This document shows positions 35,942-47,282 of a DNA stretch of 64,000 nucleotides, piece after piece. Within the stretch, counting starts at the first letter, position 1. Every line of letters starts with the position of its first letter. The DNA comes from Rodentibacter caecimuris. GTDB lineage: Bacteria > Pseudomonadota > Gammaproteobacteria > Enterobacterales > Pasteurellaceae. The position numbers and the translations under genes are program-made. The notes under the pieces are model-generated. The model was not told the origin of the DNA. It was given only the letters and a program-made list of their open reading frames with translations, and did no database searches. Where the stretch lies: the NCBI RefSeq assembly GCF_001019715.1, contig NZ_BBXJ01000001.1, positions 372,001 to 436,000 on the forward strand. Reading direction: 5' to 3'.

Positions 35942-37900
35942 TTATTTTTCCAACTGGACTGGTAAAAATAAACTCAACGGACGCTGTTTGATAATCTCTG
36001 CAACTTCACGCCAAATGACCCACCAACTGGTTATTTCTGCATTTAAGGAACGTAATGCCACCCAGAGGGTTAAAGAAAAACTCACCACCAAGTTCACTAA
36101 ACCGATTAACAAGACAAAAACGATACATTGTAATAAAAATGCAAAATCGAAATGTCCGCTCACGGCAATATAACCGACATTAGCAGAAGAAAATGCCACA
36201 TGACGAATATCTAACGGCAAACCGGTTAAATACCCGACCACACCCGTTAAACCAAGCAATAACCCAAAACAAAGATTTCCGATGATGGAACCATAATTTT
36301 CGTGCATATAATCCGCCAGTTTTTCACGCAGTCTCAAAGGCAGCAATTTTTTCAATAACGGATGCTGGCGTAAACGCATTCGCATATTCAAGTAATTGCT
36401 ACGATTATCAAAATAGCCTGAAATAATACCTGAACAGAATAGCCATACTCCTGCGATTGCCGCAAACCATAATGTGCCGGCAAAAGGATCGATACTGTGT
36501 AGCTGATACTCAATCTGTTCCTGATTCATCAGCTCTTCACCGATTTGATACCGGTAGGCAAAAGCAATAAACATCGCCAAGCTCATCGCGACAATCACAT
36601 TACCGAGAACCGCAATACTTTGAGAGCGAAATACATCCACCAATAATTGTGCCAATTTTACATTTAGGCTTTTACCTTGCGGATTCTTTTCGACCGCTTC
36701 AGCAAAACGGGCTGCCGTCATTGCAGGCTGTTTCGTTGCCACAGTAAAATGCAACATAAAAATCAACGTAAACCCTAAACCGTAATTAAGCCCTTCTGCA
36801 ATACCTTTCCAGACTTTATCATCAATTATACCGCCCAAATAGATTTTCAATAACGCCATTACTGCGATCAATACCCCACCGCCAGCGGCAGAATAAAACA
36901 TAGCAAAATATTCTTTTTTGTCCCGTGTAATGTAATGCTCGCCATGATCCCCGGCATTCTGTGTAATGCTTCGTGCAATCAGCTTTGAGCTTTGTTTCCA
37001 TAGACGGGACACACTATGTTGCTCTGCCGAGGCACGGGCAAAACAAGCCGTCAATAACAAAATACGTCGTGGCAAATAACGATTTGATACAAAAATTGCC
37101 ATCAATTTCTCTAGGCGTTCAAGGGTTTGTGAAAGTCGCTCCAACAAATACGCAACGTGAAGAGATGAACCGACTACCGCCCCCCGTTTTTGCAAACGCT
37201 CAATCAGTTGCTGACATTGATCAAACATCACCTGTAAATGACTATCATCAAAAGTTTCATTTTGACGACGGGCCACTAACCAATCAACGACTTCTCGATG
37301 TAATGCAACAAAAGGTGAATCGGCATTTAACAATGACGGCTCCATACGCATTAACTCCGGTTCCATCTCTTCAGCGGCAATCCAGATAGAGAGCATTTCG
37401 ATAGCAAATAGCCCTTCATTTTGAAAATGCACACGTAAGCGCTCACGATCCTTTTCCGTCGTTTTACGTGCCAATACGCCAAATATCGCCCGCCATTCTT
37501 TCAATGGAACAGCATCAATCCAACGAGCGTCGTCTTTATCATTAAAAAGTAAATAAAAAATATCGCGTAAATCGTTCACATCTTTAAAAGAAGGGCTGAA
37601 TCGTTCATAAAGACGTTTTTTCATCTCACGACCAAACCCTTCACGCGGTAGAATTCCGCTACTAATAAAAATCGGATACAAACGCAAACGACATAACCAA
37701 TCACATAATAAGGCCGCCACCGAACAGGCAAGTTCATGATCTTGCTTTAAAATACGTTTAATTAAACGCAGATGAGGAACAACCTGCTCTTCACGGCTTT
37801 CACGCAAAAGCCGACAAAATCCTTCCATCAATCCAAAGGCATCATTATCGGCAAGTTTCTTATGAATAAATTGCGGCAAGGTTTCCGGCTTTACAATCAT
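35942..37900 (-). CDS. Gcr-type 'site-specific recombinase' family membrane protein
   Basis: About 652 residues, matching the family annotated as site-specific recombinase Gcr. The N-terminal 330 residues are helical and soluble. The C-terminal half has six or seven membrane segments (FAMFYSAAGGGVLIAVMALL, GLNYGLGFTLIFMLHFTVAT, IAGVWLFCSGIISGYF, NLCFGLLLGLTGVVGYLTG). No Tyr or Ser recombinase catalytic motif is visible, so the family name is doubtful and an envelope role is more likely. The frame opens at an ATG at 37945, but AT-rich sequence without a ribosome site precedes it. ATG 37900, or TTG 37909 behind GGGGGAAG, are better starts. Confidence 0.78.
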   Translation of the reverse strand: MIVKPETLPQFIHKKLADNDAFGLMEGFCRLLRESREEQVVPHLRLIKRILKQDHELACSVAALLCDWLCRLRLYPIFISSGILPREGFGREMKKRLYERFSPSFKDVNDLRDIFYLLFNDKDDARWIDAVPLKEWRAIFGVLARKTTEKDRERLRVHFQNEGLFAIEMLSIWIAAEEMEPELMRMEPSLLNADSPFVALHREVVDWLVARRQNETFDDSHLQVMFDQCQQLIERLQKRGAVVGSSLHVAYLLERLSQTLERLEKLMAIFVSNRYLPRRILLLTACFARASAEQHSVSRLWKQSSKLIARSITQNAGDHGEHYITRDKKEYFAMFYSAAGGGVLIAVMALLKIYLGGIIDDKVWKGIAEGLNYGLGFTLIFMLHFTVATKQPAMTAARFAEAVEKNPQGKSLNVKLAQLLVDVFRSQSIAVLGNVIVAMSLAMFIAFAYRYQIGEELMNQEQIEYQLHSIDPFAGTLWFAAIAGVWLFCSGIISGYFDNRSNYLNMRMRLRQHPLLKKLLPLRLREKLADYMHENYGSIIGNLCFGLLLGLTGVVGYLTGLPLDIRHVAFSSANVGYIAVSGHFDFAFLLQCIVFVLLIGLVNLVVSFSLTLWVALRSLNAEITSWWVIWREVAEIIKQRPLSLFLPVQLEK

Positions 37901-38129
37901 TGACTTCAAATTATCTTCCCCCTCTAAATTGCGAAAGCGTACCATTATACAGATTGAAAAGAAAATTGGAAAAGTGCGGTTGGTTTTGCGGGTAAATTTA
38001 TAAATTCGCCATAAATCATAACCCGCTGTTCACCTATATTTGCTTGATGACTTCCACAATCACTTTTTTGGCATTCTCCAAAATCTTCGTTAAAATAACC
38101 GCACTTTTATTTGTTATGAGGAAGGCAAA

Positions 38130-38990
38130 ATGTCAGAGGTGCTTAGCCATTTAATTCATCTACTTAAACTTGAAAAAATTGATGATTTGACTTTTTGTGG
38201 GGAAAATCAAGATTTAGGTTTACGCCAAGTTTTTGGCGGGCAAGTTGTCGCACAGGCGTTGTCGGCGGCAATGCAAATCGCACCGAAAGATCGCCTTTTA
38301 CATTCGTGCCACGCCTATTTTCTCGCACCGGGGGATAGTCAATATCCTATTATTTACGCTGTAGAGACACTACGTGAAGGAAGAAATTTTTCTGCATTGC
38401 GAGTGAAGGCGATTCAGCATAACCAGCCGATTTGCCACATTACGGCTTCTTTTCAAATGTCTGAAGAAGGCTTTGAGCACCAAAGTGCAATGCCAAATGT
38501 CGGACAACCCGAAAGTTTTATTGATGAAAACGCAATGATACAAAAAATGGCCTCCGGCTTACCTGAGCCGTTAAAAGAAAAATTTATGGCTGAACGTCCT
38601 TTTGAAATACGGACAAAATATCTCAATAATCCTTTCAACGGCGTAAAATTGCCGCCTGAACAATACTCATGGTTTAAAACTCAGGGGAAAGCTCCGCATA
38701 ATCTTGCCATACAGCAATGTTTGCTTGCCTATTTTTCCGATTTTCACTGTCTTTTGACCGCACTTCATCCTCATGAAAAAGGCTTTTTACAACAGGGTAT
38801 GAAAGTTGCCACGATTGATCACAGTATTTGGTTTCATCGCCCGTTTGATTTAAATAATTGGCATCTCCACGCAATTGAAAGTAATAATGCTTTTGGCGGG
38901 CGTGGACTAGCACGCGGACAAATTTTCTCACAAGATGGAAAACTAATCGCGACAACACAGCAAGAAGGTTTAATTCGTTACCAAAAATAA
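38130..38990 (+). CDS. tesB: Acyl-CoA thioesterase II
   Basis: 286-residue double-hotdog thioesterase that hydrolyses acyl-CoA to free fatty acid and CoA. Conserved parts: LRQVFGGQVVAQALSAAMQI, RLLHSCHAYFLAPGDS and the catalytic segment VATIDHSIWFHRPFDLNNW, with the active Asp. Normal length. Followed after 17 bases by the DUF455 gene, an arrangement I recall from H. influenzae. Two uptake signals flank it. Confidence 0.97.
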   Translation: MSEVLSHLIHLLKLEKIDDLTFCGENQDLGLRQVFGGQVVAQALSAAMQIAPKDRLLHSCHAYFLAPGDSQYPIIYAVETLREGRNFSALRVKAIQHNQPICHITASFQMSEEGFEHQSAMPNVGQPESFIDENAMIQKMASGLPEPLKEKFMAERPFEIRTKYLNNPFNGVKLPPEQYSWFKTQGKAPHNLAIQQCLLAYFSDFHCLLTALHPHEKGFLQQGMKVATIDHSIWFHRPFDLNNWHLHAIESNNAFGGRGLARGQIFSQDGKLIATTQQEGLIRYQK

Positions 38991-39007
38991 CCGCACTTGA
39001 GGCAATA

Positions 39008-39864
39008 ATGAAAATAGAATTTTGGCATAAGGTTACCCAAGCCTTACAGGAAACCGATCCGAATATAAAATGTGAGCTTGTTAATCAGCTCTATGATGAG
39101 ATTTTACCGACCATTTCACTTACGGAAATCCATGATTTCCCCCAAATTGGCGTTGAACAAAATATTGCGGGATTCCCTTCAAAACCTAACCTTGTCGCCC
39201 CTAAAGATGTGCCTAAACGCGCATTTGCAACAGAAGAGGGCTATGCCGCAACCTTACACGCCATTGCGCACATTGAATTTAATGCGATTAATTTGGGGCT
39301 GGATGCCGCATGGCGATTCGGACGAAATGCACAAGAAGAGTTAGGAGAAGGGCTGGCTTTTGTAAAAGATTGGTTACGCGTAGCACGAGAAGAAAGTACG
39401 CATTTTACTTTAATAAATAACCATTTAAAAACCCTAGGGTATCAATATGGTGATTTTGAGGCACATGCCGGTTTATGGGAAATGGCACAAGCCACTGCTC
39501 ATGATATTTGGGAAAGAATGGCGCTTGTTCCACGGGTATTGGAAGCAAGAGGATTGGATGCGACACCCGTTTTACAAGAAAAATTGCCCAACGTAGAGAT
39601 TTTGCTGCCGTTGATATTTTAGATATTATTCTACGGGATGAAATTGGCCACGTTTACATTGGTAATCATTGGTATCATGCGCTTTCGGCAAAACGCGGAC
39701 TGGATGCGATGAAATGTTTTAGTGAATTATTACGTAAATATCGCATTGTAATTTTTAAAGGTGTGATTAATACCGATGCGCGGATTCAGGCAGGTTTTAC
39801 TCAACATGAATTGGATTGGATTTATGAAGTGGAACAAACATTAAAATCCTATATTAAGAAGTAA
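39008..39864 (+). pseudogene. DUF455 ferritin-like protein gene with a single-base frameshift
   Basis: Together the two frames encode a full ferritin-like DUF455 protein of about 285 residues. The first (39008-39622) has TLHAIAHIEFNAINLGLDAA and VAREESTHFTLINNHLKTLG with di-iron type Glu/His. The second, picked up at about 39580, continues KIAQRRDFAAVDILDIILRD then EIGHVYIGNHWY. The switch is at G-AAAAA-TT (39578-39583), where six A would restore the frame. As given, the product loses its last metal-binding helix. This may be a true mutation or a homopolymer sequencing error. The family's function is unknown. Confidence 0.88.
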
Positions 39865-39894
39865 AAAGTGCGGTCAATTTTGACCGCACTTTTT
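39863..39894. terminator. Perfect uptake-signal-pair terminator
   Basis: AAAAAGTGCGGTCAA and TTGACCGCACTTTTT form a 15-base stem between convergent DUF455 and murA genes; functional in both directions. Confidence 0.9.
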
Positions 39895-39896
39895 AA

Positions 39897-41183
<1,287 letters not shown>

Positions 41184-41441
41184 TTAACTGGATTGATGTA
41201 AAAGACGATCCATTTTCCACTTTTCCGTGGTATAGGTCTTGATGGTTAATGCGTGAATTTCACCAGTTGTGAAATAAGACATTAATGGGGCATAAATAGT
41301 TTGTTGTTGTTTAACCTTTGACAAGGCTGCAATTTCATCACTCACGACTATCACACCAAAATGTGCATTTTCACCCTGAGCATACACTTCATCAACATTT
41401 AACGTTTCTTTTAAAATTCGTTCAATTTCTTGCAGTTCCAT
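41184..41441 (-). CDS. ibaG: BolA-family acid-stress protein IbaG
   Basis: 85 residues. HFGVIVVSDEIAALSKVKQQ, TIYAPLMSYFTTGEIHALTI and the conserved His match E. coli IbaG. BolA proteins work with monothiol glutaredoxins in Fe-S handling. The start MELQEIERIL (41441) has GGGAA seven bases upstream; longer in-frame ATGs at 41453 and 41468 overlap mlaB. Its place between mlaB and murA is the conserved enteric order. Confidence 0.93.
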   Translation of the reverse strand: MELQEIERILKETLNVDEVYAQGENAHFGVIVVSDEIAALSKVKQQQTIYAPLMSYFTTGEIHALTIKTYTTEKWKMDRLLHQSS

Positions 41442-41454
41442 TCGGATTCCCATT

Positions 41455-41790
41455 TTAATGATGGTCAATAAAAGCTGCGATCCAATCAGAGAGATTGACT
41501 AAATCCGCAAGCGTCAATAATTGTTGGGGGGGATTAACTAAACGCACCGTTTTATTAGGCAATTGTTTACTGATATGCAAAAAATCGCAAATGAGTGCAA
41601 AACCTGCAGAATCCATTTTTGTGATCGCCGTTAAATCCCATTCGATAATTGATTGATTTAACTTAGCCCCAGATAAAAAAGAAGCACGTTGCTGCCATAA
41701 GGCTAACAACGTGTTGCGAGATAGCTCCCCGGAAAATCGGATCGCTATCTTATCATTATTTTGAACCAAATCCCAATTTAATCTTGCCAT
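41455..41790 (-). CDS. mlaB: Phospholipid transport STAS-domain protein MlaB
   Basis: 111 residues, cytoplasmic STAS-domain subunit of the MlaFEDB ABC complex. IIEWDLTAITKMDSAGFALI includes the DSAGF motif on the regulatory helix, followed by LICDFLHISKQ and KTVRLVNPPQQLLTLADL. It stabilises the MlaF ATPase. Follows mlaC by 4 bases. Confidence 0.9.
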   Translation of the reverse strand: MARLNWDLVQNNDKIAIRFSGELSRNTLLALWQQRASFLSGAKLNQSIIEWDLTAITKMDSAGFALICDFLHISKQLPNKTVRLVNPPQQLLTLADLVNLSDWIAAFIDHH

Positions 41791-41794
41791 GAGA

Positions 41795-42442
41795 TTATTT
41801 GCTTAATGTGACAGGTTGAGCGGCTGATTTTTGAATTTGAGCCGTTAGCGCATCAATACCTTGTTGGCGTAAAATACCACTCCACTCGTTTTGTTTGGTA
41901 ACAACCATGCTCACACCTTCAGCCACCATATCATAGGCTTGCCATTCGCCGGTTTTACTGTTTTTACGCCATTTAAAATCCAGTTTAATCGGTGCGACAC
42001 CGCCGTTTTGAATAATGTTCACACGAATGCTCACTAAATTTTTACCTGCAATATCTTTCGCCGGTTCAATTTGAATATTTTGATTGCTGTATGCCGTCAG
42101 CACTTGTGCATAAGCCTGCTCAATAAAATCCCCAAACGCTTTAAAGAATTTTTCCCGTTGTTCCGGCGTCGTGGATTTAAAATGCGAACCCAATACTAAA
42201 GAGCCCGCATAATTCACTTGTACATAGGGTAATAAATCATTACGCACGATAGTACGCAAATAGTTTGGGTTTTGTTTAATTTTGGCTTGGCTGCTTTTAA
42301 TGTCCGAAAACAATTTATCCGAGGCTTGCTGCATTAACACATAAGGGCTGGTTTCCGCCATTGCCGTGCGTGCCATAAAAAGTGCGGTCAGTGCAAACGC
42401 TAAAACTGCACACCATTTTTTCAACTGAGTGATTTTCATCAT
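41795..42442 (-). CDS. mlaC: Periplasmic phospholipid-binding protein MlaC
   Basis: 215 residues with a cleavable signal peptide (VLAFALTALFMARTAMA). The mature part has TIVRNDLLPYVQVNYAGSLV, FFKAFGDFIEQAYAQVLTAY and KWRKNSKTGEWQAYDMVAEG, the MlaC family core. It shuttles phospholipids between the outer-membrane MlaA complex and MlaFEDB. An uptake signal lies in the signal-peptide coding region. Confidence 0.95.
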   Translation of the reverse strand: MMKITQLKKWCAVLAFALTALFMARTAMAETSPYVLMQQASDKLFSDIKSSQAKIKQNPNYLRTIVRNDLLPYVQVNYAGSLVLGSHFKSTTPEQREKFFKAFGDFIEQAYAQVLTAYSNQNIQIEPAKDIAGKNLVSIRVNIIQNGGVAPIKLDFKWRKNSKTGEWQAYDMVAEGVSMVVTKQNEWSGILRQQGIDALTAQIQKSAAQPVTLSK

Positions 42443-42466
42443 AAATCTCCTAACTAAACATTGTTA

Positions 42467-42973
42467 TTATTTTGCTGTCGGTTCTGCGTTTTCCGCATTC
42501 CCTTCTGTTTTTTTGTCGCCATAAAGGAATTGACCAATCAAATCTTCCAATACCATAGCTGATTTGGTATCTTGAATCTGGCTACCGTTTTTTAACATTG
42601 CGGTTTCACCGTCATCAAATCCCATAGTTAATGCAATATATTGCTCACCCAATAAGCCCGATGTTTTGATCGATAACGAACTATTTTCCGGAATTTCATT
42701 ATATTCTTCGTTAATCGCGATATTCACTTTCGGTAAGTAGGTTTTCTCATCTAGATCAATACTGCTGACCCGCCCTATCACCACTCCGCCGACTTTTAAC
42801 GGCGCACGGACTTTTAGTCCGCCGATATTATCAAAAGTTGCAGTCACCGTATAAGATTTATTCTCACCGAAACCCTGCACATTTGCCACGCGTAAGCCTA
42901 AAAATACCAACGCCCCAATACCGAGTAATAAAAATAATCCTACCCAAAATTCATATTTAATCGTTTGTCGCAT
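42467..42973 (-). CDS. mlaD: Phospholipid transport MCE-domain protein MlaD
   Basis: 168 residues. An N-terminal membrane anchor (FWVGLFLLLGIGALVFLGL) precedes the MCE domain (YTVTATFDNIGGLKVRAPLK, VGGVVIGRVSSIDLD, SGLLGEQYIALTMGFDDG). Hexameric MlaD forms the periplasmic ring of the transporter. The frame continues upstream to 43102 inside mlaE; the family start is MRQTIKYEFW at 42973. Confidence 0.95.
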   Translation of the reverse strand: MRQTIKYEFWVGLFLLLGIGALVFLGLRVANVQGFGENKSYTVTATFDNIGGLKVRAPLKVGGVVIGRVSSIDLDEKTYLPKVNIAINEEYNEIPENSSLSIKTSGLLGEQYIALTMGFDDGETAMLKNGSQIQDTKSAMVLEDLIGQFLYGDKKTEGNAENAEPTAK

Positions 42974-42984
42974 AAAATACCCTT

Positions 42985-43767
42985 TTAACCTGCCCCAAAC
43001 ATGATGGCAGTCAAGATAAAATCTAATCCAAGCACCACTAATGAGGCATGAACGACGGTTCGCGTTGTGGCTTGACTGATGCCTTCTGATGTCGGTATGC
43101 AATCATAGCCGTTAAATAATGCAATCCACACCACTGCAACAGCGAAGAACAGGCTCTTAATAAATCCATTAAGAATATCGTAGCTCCAGCTCACCGCATT
43201 TTGCATGACAGACCAGAAACTACCGGCATCAACCCCTTTCCAATCTACACCGACCAGTGAACCGCCCCATATCCCAATCGCAATAAAAATAATGGAAAGG
43301 ATCGGCATCGCAATAATGCCCGCCCAAAAACGTGGAGCGATAACACGGCGAAGCGGATCAACCGCCATCATTTCAAGACTGGAAAGCTGCTCGGTAGCTT
43401 TCATTAAACCGATTTCCGCGGTCAATGCCGAGCCCGCCCGTCCGGCAAATAAAAGTGCGGTCACTACCGGCCCTAATTCCCGCAAAAGCGATAATGCCAC
43501 AAGCTGACCAAGACTGGTTTCAGCCGAAAAATCGACCAATACCACATAGCCCTGTAATCCCAAGACCATTCCGATAAATAAGCCGGATAACAGCACAATT
43601 AACAACGATTGCACACCTAAAACGTGCAACTGTTTAATCAATAACGGGAAATGTTGGCGAATTTGCGGTTTGCCGACCAAAGCCCCGAACAACATAAAAC
43701 CGGCACGCCCTAACGCACGGAAAAAACGAATGACACGTCGTCCAAGAGAAGAAATCATCTCAATCAT
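42985..43767 (-). CDS. mlaE: Phospholipid transport permease MlaE
   Basis: 260 residues with five or six membrane segments, the permease of the MlaFEDB importer/exporter. [60 protein letters not shown] and [20 protein letters not shown] are conserved. Overlaps mlaF by 4 bases. Confidence 0.97.
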   Translation of the reverse strand: MIEMISSLGRRVIRFFRALGRAGFMLFGALVGKPQIRQHFPLLIKQLHVLGVQSLLIVLLSGLFIGMVLGLQGYVVLVDFSAETSLGQLVALSLLRELGPVVTALLFAGRAGSALTAEIGLMKATEQLSSLEMMAVDPLRRVIAPRFWAGIIAMPILSIIFIAIGIWGGSLVGVDWKGVDAGSFWSVMQNAVSWSYDILNGFIKSLFFAVAVVWIALFNGYDCIPTSEGISQATTRTVVHASLVVLGLDFILTAIMFGAG

Positions 43768-44558
43768 TGAAATAACTCCCCAATATAATTTTCCGCCGGA
43801 TAATGGAATTTCACCGGCCCGTCCGCTTCCCCTTTTAAAAATTGCAACACTTGCGGATCTTGGCTTGCCAATAGTTGTTCTGCCGTCCCTTCTGCAATCA
43901 CCCGTTTATCGGCAATAATATAAGCGTAATCGGCAATACTTAATACTTCTTGAACATCGTGCGACACCACAATAGAAGTTAAATTCAATGCTTCATTGAA
44001 ACGCTTAATTAAACTCACAATAACCCCCATGCTAATAGGATCTTGTCCTGTAAAGGGTTCATCAAACATTATTAAATCTGGATCCAATGCAATCGCACGG
44101 GCAAGTGCCGCTCGACGTGCCATACCGCCGGAAAGTTCGGACGGCATCAACTGTGCCGCACCGCGTAAACCGACTGCTTCCAATTTCATCAATACAATTT
44201 GGCGAATTAAGCTTTCCGGTAAACGGGTGTGCTCCCGAATCGGGAACGCCACATTATCAAAAGTGGAAATATCGGTAAAAAGCGCACCGGATTGAAATAA
44301 CATCCCCATACGTTTGCGTACTTCGTAAAGCTCACGATTAGAAAGACGACAAATATCTTTATCATCAAACCAAATTTCACCTTGTTCCGGATGTAACTGT
44401 CCGCCAATTAATTTTAACAGTGTGGTTTTTCCGATGCCCGAAGGCCCCATAATTGCCGTAATTTTCCCTTTTCGAACTTTCAAATTCAAGTTATCGTAAA
44501 TCACACGCTCACCCCGCTTAAAGGTGAGGTTTTTGACTTCGATTAGGTTTTGCTCCAT
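43764..44558 (-). CDS. mlaF: Phospholipid transport ATPase MlaF
   Basis: 264-residue ABC ATPase. Walker [15 protein letters not shown], signature [11 protein letters not shown], Walker [13 protein letters not shown] and the switch His in VVSHDVQE. It powers the Mla system, which maintains outer-membrane lipid asymmetry. First gene of mlaFEDCB-ibaG-murA. The outer-membrane lipoprotein MlaA is not in the window. Confidence 0.97.
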   Translation of the reverse strand: MEQNLIEVKNLTFKRGERVIYDNLNLKVRKGKITAIMGPSGIGKTTLLKLIGGQLHPEQGEIWFDDKDICRLSNRELYEVRKRMGMLFQSGALFTDISTFDNVAFPIREHTRLPESLIRQIVLMKLEAVGLRGAAQLMPSELSGGMARRAALARAIALDPDLIMFDEPFTGQDPISMGVIVSLIKRFNEALNLTSIVVSHDVQEVLSIADYAYIIADKRVIAEGTAEQLLASQDPQVLQFLKGEADGPVKFHYPAENYIGELFQ

Positions 44559-44651
44559 TCAAATCTCATTTTAGTTGGGTGATCTTTCAAACCACCGATT
44601 ATACTTAATTTCATGATGAATAAGTTCATCAATAAAGTGCGGTCGTTTTGA

Positions 44652-46190
44652 CTATTGTTTTTGTGAAAGGTTCATACGTTGACGAACAAACGCCATCATC
44701 CCACGTAACAATAAAAACAACAAGGATAGCCCATAAAGCGGCAGATTGCCTAACACAGAATAAGGTGTTTTGCCTTCAGTCGGTGCAATTTTATGGGTCA
44801 AGGTTGTTTCGACAAATTGCGGCGCTTGTGCCAGAATTTCCCCCATTGAACTAATAAACACCGAAATTCCCGTATTGGTCGCACGAATTAAAGGTTTGCC
44901 TAATTCCAATGCCCGCATTCTCGCCATTTGTAAATGCTGCCAAGGCCCGATAGAATCACCAAACCAAGCATCATTGGAAATTGTCAGCAAATAGTCGGTT
45001 TCGGTTTTCAAATTTTCCCGTACTTGTTCGCCAAAGATAATTTCATAACAAATTGCCGGTGAAAAAGCGCGTTTTTTCGCCATAAAAGCAGGCTGGACTG
45101 CCTCACCACTTTGGAAAGCGGACATCGGTAAATTAAACACGGAATTTAACGGACGCAACAAATTTTCCAACGGAACATATTCGCCAAATGGTACCAGATG
45201 ATGTTTATTGTAGCGATTTGGCGTATCTAATCGATAAGGAAAATCAGGGTTACCGGCTGTCACAATAGAATTCAACAATTTGCCCGATTGCTCATCCTGA
45301 TACACCGTACCAATCATAATTTCCGTATTATTTTCCTGTGCGACACGATCAAGCCTGTCAAAAAAAGGAACAATCGAATTTTCTAAGGTAGGCAACGCCG
45401 ATTCAGGCAAAATAATCAAATCGCTTTTCCCTAAATTTTCTGCAATTAATTTTTGGTAAATCTCTAAGGTTGAATAGAGATACTCAGGATCCCACTTTAA
45501 ATTTTGCTCAATATTGCCTTGCACAAGTGTTACGTTCAAGGATTTATCTTGCACTGATTTCACAAATGTCATTTTTTGAGCATAACCGGCCAGCCCACAG
45601 ACAAGGGCAAATGGTAGAATATTCGCCACGAATAATTTGATATTTTTTTGTTTAAATAAAACCAAAATACCGTTAAAAATGACCGCACTTGCCCACACGG
45701 TAAAAAAGGTTAATCCGCTTACGCCAAAGATAGGGGCAATTCCGGAAAACGGGCTGTCAATTTGCGTATAACCGAATTGTAACCAAGGAAAACCGGTAAA
45801 GACCCAGCCACGAAGAAATTCCGTAAACGTCCAAATTACCGCAAAAATAACCGCACTTTTTACCTGAAAACGCTGTACGAAATAGGTGAATAACATAGGG
45901 TAAAGGGCAAGATAAGCAGAAAGCAAACCGACTAGAAGGTAGCTTACGCCAAGAGAAGCGCCACCGAATTGATGAATGCTGACATTCAACCAGCTTACCC
46001 CAAAACAAAAAAATCCCATTGACCATAAAAACGCGCCCAAAAGTGCGGTAAATTTTTTTGGGGTTTTAGCAACATAAATTAAACCCAACAAAGAAACATA
46101 CGCCAATCCCCAATAATCAAAAGGCGAAAAAGCAAAAACACCGAGTAAGCCGGAAAAAAAAGCAACAAAATAAATCAATAAATTTTTCAT
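44652..46190 (-). CDS. lnt: Apolipoprotein N-acyltransferase
   Basis: Adds the third acyl chain to lipoproteins in the inner membrane. 512 residues: six or more N-terminal membrane segments, then a nitrilase domain with the catalytic Glu in LIILPESALPT and the nucleophile Cys in FSPAICYEIIFGE, followed by NDAWFGDSIGPWQHLQMARM and a final membrane helix. Downstream of corC, as in enterics. Contains uptake signals, one in the promoter-proximal membrane part. Confidence 0.97.
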   Translation of the reverse strand: MKNLLIYFVAFFSGLLGVFAFSPFDYWGLAYVSLLGLIYVAKTPKKFTALLGAFLWSMGFFCFGVSWLNVSIHQFGGASLGVSYLLVGLLSAYLALYPMLFTYFVQRFQVKSAVIFAVIWTFTEFLRGWVFTGFPWLQFGYTQIDSPFSGIAPIFGVSGLTFFTVWASAVIFNGILVLFKQKNIKLFVANILPFALVCGLAGYAQKMTFVKSVQDKSLNVTLVQGNIEQNLKWDPEYLYSTLEIYQKLIAENLGKSDLIILPESALPTLENSIVPFFDRLDRVAQENNTEIMIGTVYQDEQSGKLLNSIVTAGNPDFPYRLDTPNRYNKHHLVPFGEYVPLENLLRPLNSVFNLPMSAFQSGEAVQPAFMAKKRAFSPAICYEIIFGEQVRENLKTETDYLLTISNDAWFGDSIGPWQHLQMARMRALELGKPLIRATNTGISVFISSMGEILAQAPQFVETTLTHKIAPTEGKTPYSVLGNLPLYGLSLLFLLLRGMMAFVRQRMNLSQKQ

Positions 46191-46261
46191 CTCATTTCAA
46201 TATCACAAAAAAGATTCCCCCCAATAAAATGAGAGGGGAAATTTAATCGGAGAAGGCTAAG

Positions 46262-47155
46262 CTATTCGTTTTCTAGGTTTTTCATATCCGATAAATGCTC
46301 GTCCGGTACGGTAACGCGCAGCTGGATCAAACGGCGACTATCTGCGGAAGTAACTTTAAATTGCAGATTTTCCAAGGTAATTTCTTCACCACGTTTCGGT
46401 AAATAACCAAACGCCTGCATCACTAAACCACCAATGGTATCGACTTCTTCATCATCAAAACGCGTATTAAATTGTTCATTGAAATCATCAATATCAGTCA
46501 GGGCGCGTACCGCATAAGTATGACGGGAAAGCTGGCGAACATCGGCAATATCTTCTTCATCAAATTCATCTTCAATATCGCCTACAATTTGTTCCAAAAT
46601 ATCTTCAATAGTAATCAAACCCGAGACCGCGCCAAACTCATCCACCACAATCGCCATATGAAAACGTTCGGAACGGAAATCTTTTAACATTCTATCCACA
46701 CGTTTGCTTTCCGGTACGATCACTGCCGGACGTAAAAGTTTCGACATATCAAAGTCTTCCGCATCGGCACGTAAGAATTTCAGTAAATCTTTTGCATGTA
46801 AGATCCCTGCGATATTATCTCGATCATCGGCATCTGCAATGACGGGAAAGCGTGAGTGCGCCGATTCAATAATAATATTTAAGCAAGAATTTAAATCTTG
46901 TTCGCTTTCTATGAAAATAATTTGTGAACGCGGAATCATAATATCACGCACCCGAAGCTCGGCGATTTCCATCACGCCCTCTATCATTTCACGGGTATTT
47001 TGATCAATTAAATCGTTTTGCTCGGAATCACGAATCACTTCCACCAGTTCTTCACGATTTTTCAACTCGCCTTGAAAAAAACGACCGAATAAAGATTGGA
47101 AAAAAGATTTTTTAGTGTTTTCCGATTGAATTAAATTTTGCTGTTCGTCACTCAT
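46262..47155 (-). CDS. corC: CorC (YbeX) CBS-domain ion efflux protein
   Basis: 297 residues, cytosolic. An acidic N-terminus is followed by a CBS pair ([40 protein letters not shown]) and a CorC_HlyC domain ([38 protein letters not shown]). Linked in enterics to Mg/Co efflux and lipoprotein processing with Lnt. YbeY and YbeZ, the usual upstream partners, are absent here; galM follows instead. Confidence 0.93.
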   Translation of the reverse strand: MSDEQQNLIQSENTKKSFFQSLFGRFFQGELKNREELVEVIRDSEQNDLIDQNTREMIEGVMEIAELRVRDIMIPRSQIIFIESEQDLNSCLNIIIESAHSRFPVIADADDRDNIAGILHAKDLLKFLRADAEDFDMSKLLRPAVIVPESKRVDRMLKDFRSERFHMAIVVDEFGAVSGLITIEDILEQIVGDIEDEFDEEDIADVRQLSRHTYAVRALTDIDDFNEQFNTRFDDEEVDTIGGLVMQAFGYLPKRGEEITLENLQFKVTSADSRRLIQLRVTVPDEHLSDMKNLENE

Positions 47156-47240
47156 ATTATTTTATTTTGACTCTACTAAATTCGCTGCAGAAAAGTATCA
47201 TATTTTGACCAAGTTCGCAAAGTGAAAGCATAGAAAAGTA

Positions 47241-47278
47241 AAGTGCGGTAAAAAATATACTCGTTTTTTACCGCACTT
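47241..47278 (-). terminator. Uptake-signal-pair terminator of galM
   Basis: AAGTGCGGTAAAAAA and TTTTTTACCGCACTT form a 15-base stem with an 8-base loop just beyond the galM stop on the minus strand. Confidence 0.88.
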
Positions 47279-47282
47279 AATT

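Noticed and set aside
39578-39600. Programmed -1 frameshifting in the DUF455 gene
   Set aside because: GAAAAAT lacks a proper X-XXY-YYZ slippery heptamer for the preceding Glu codon, and no stimulating stem was seen; an indel is simpler.
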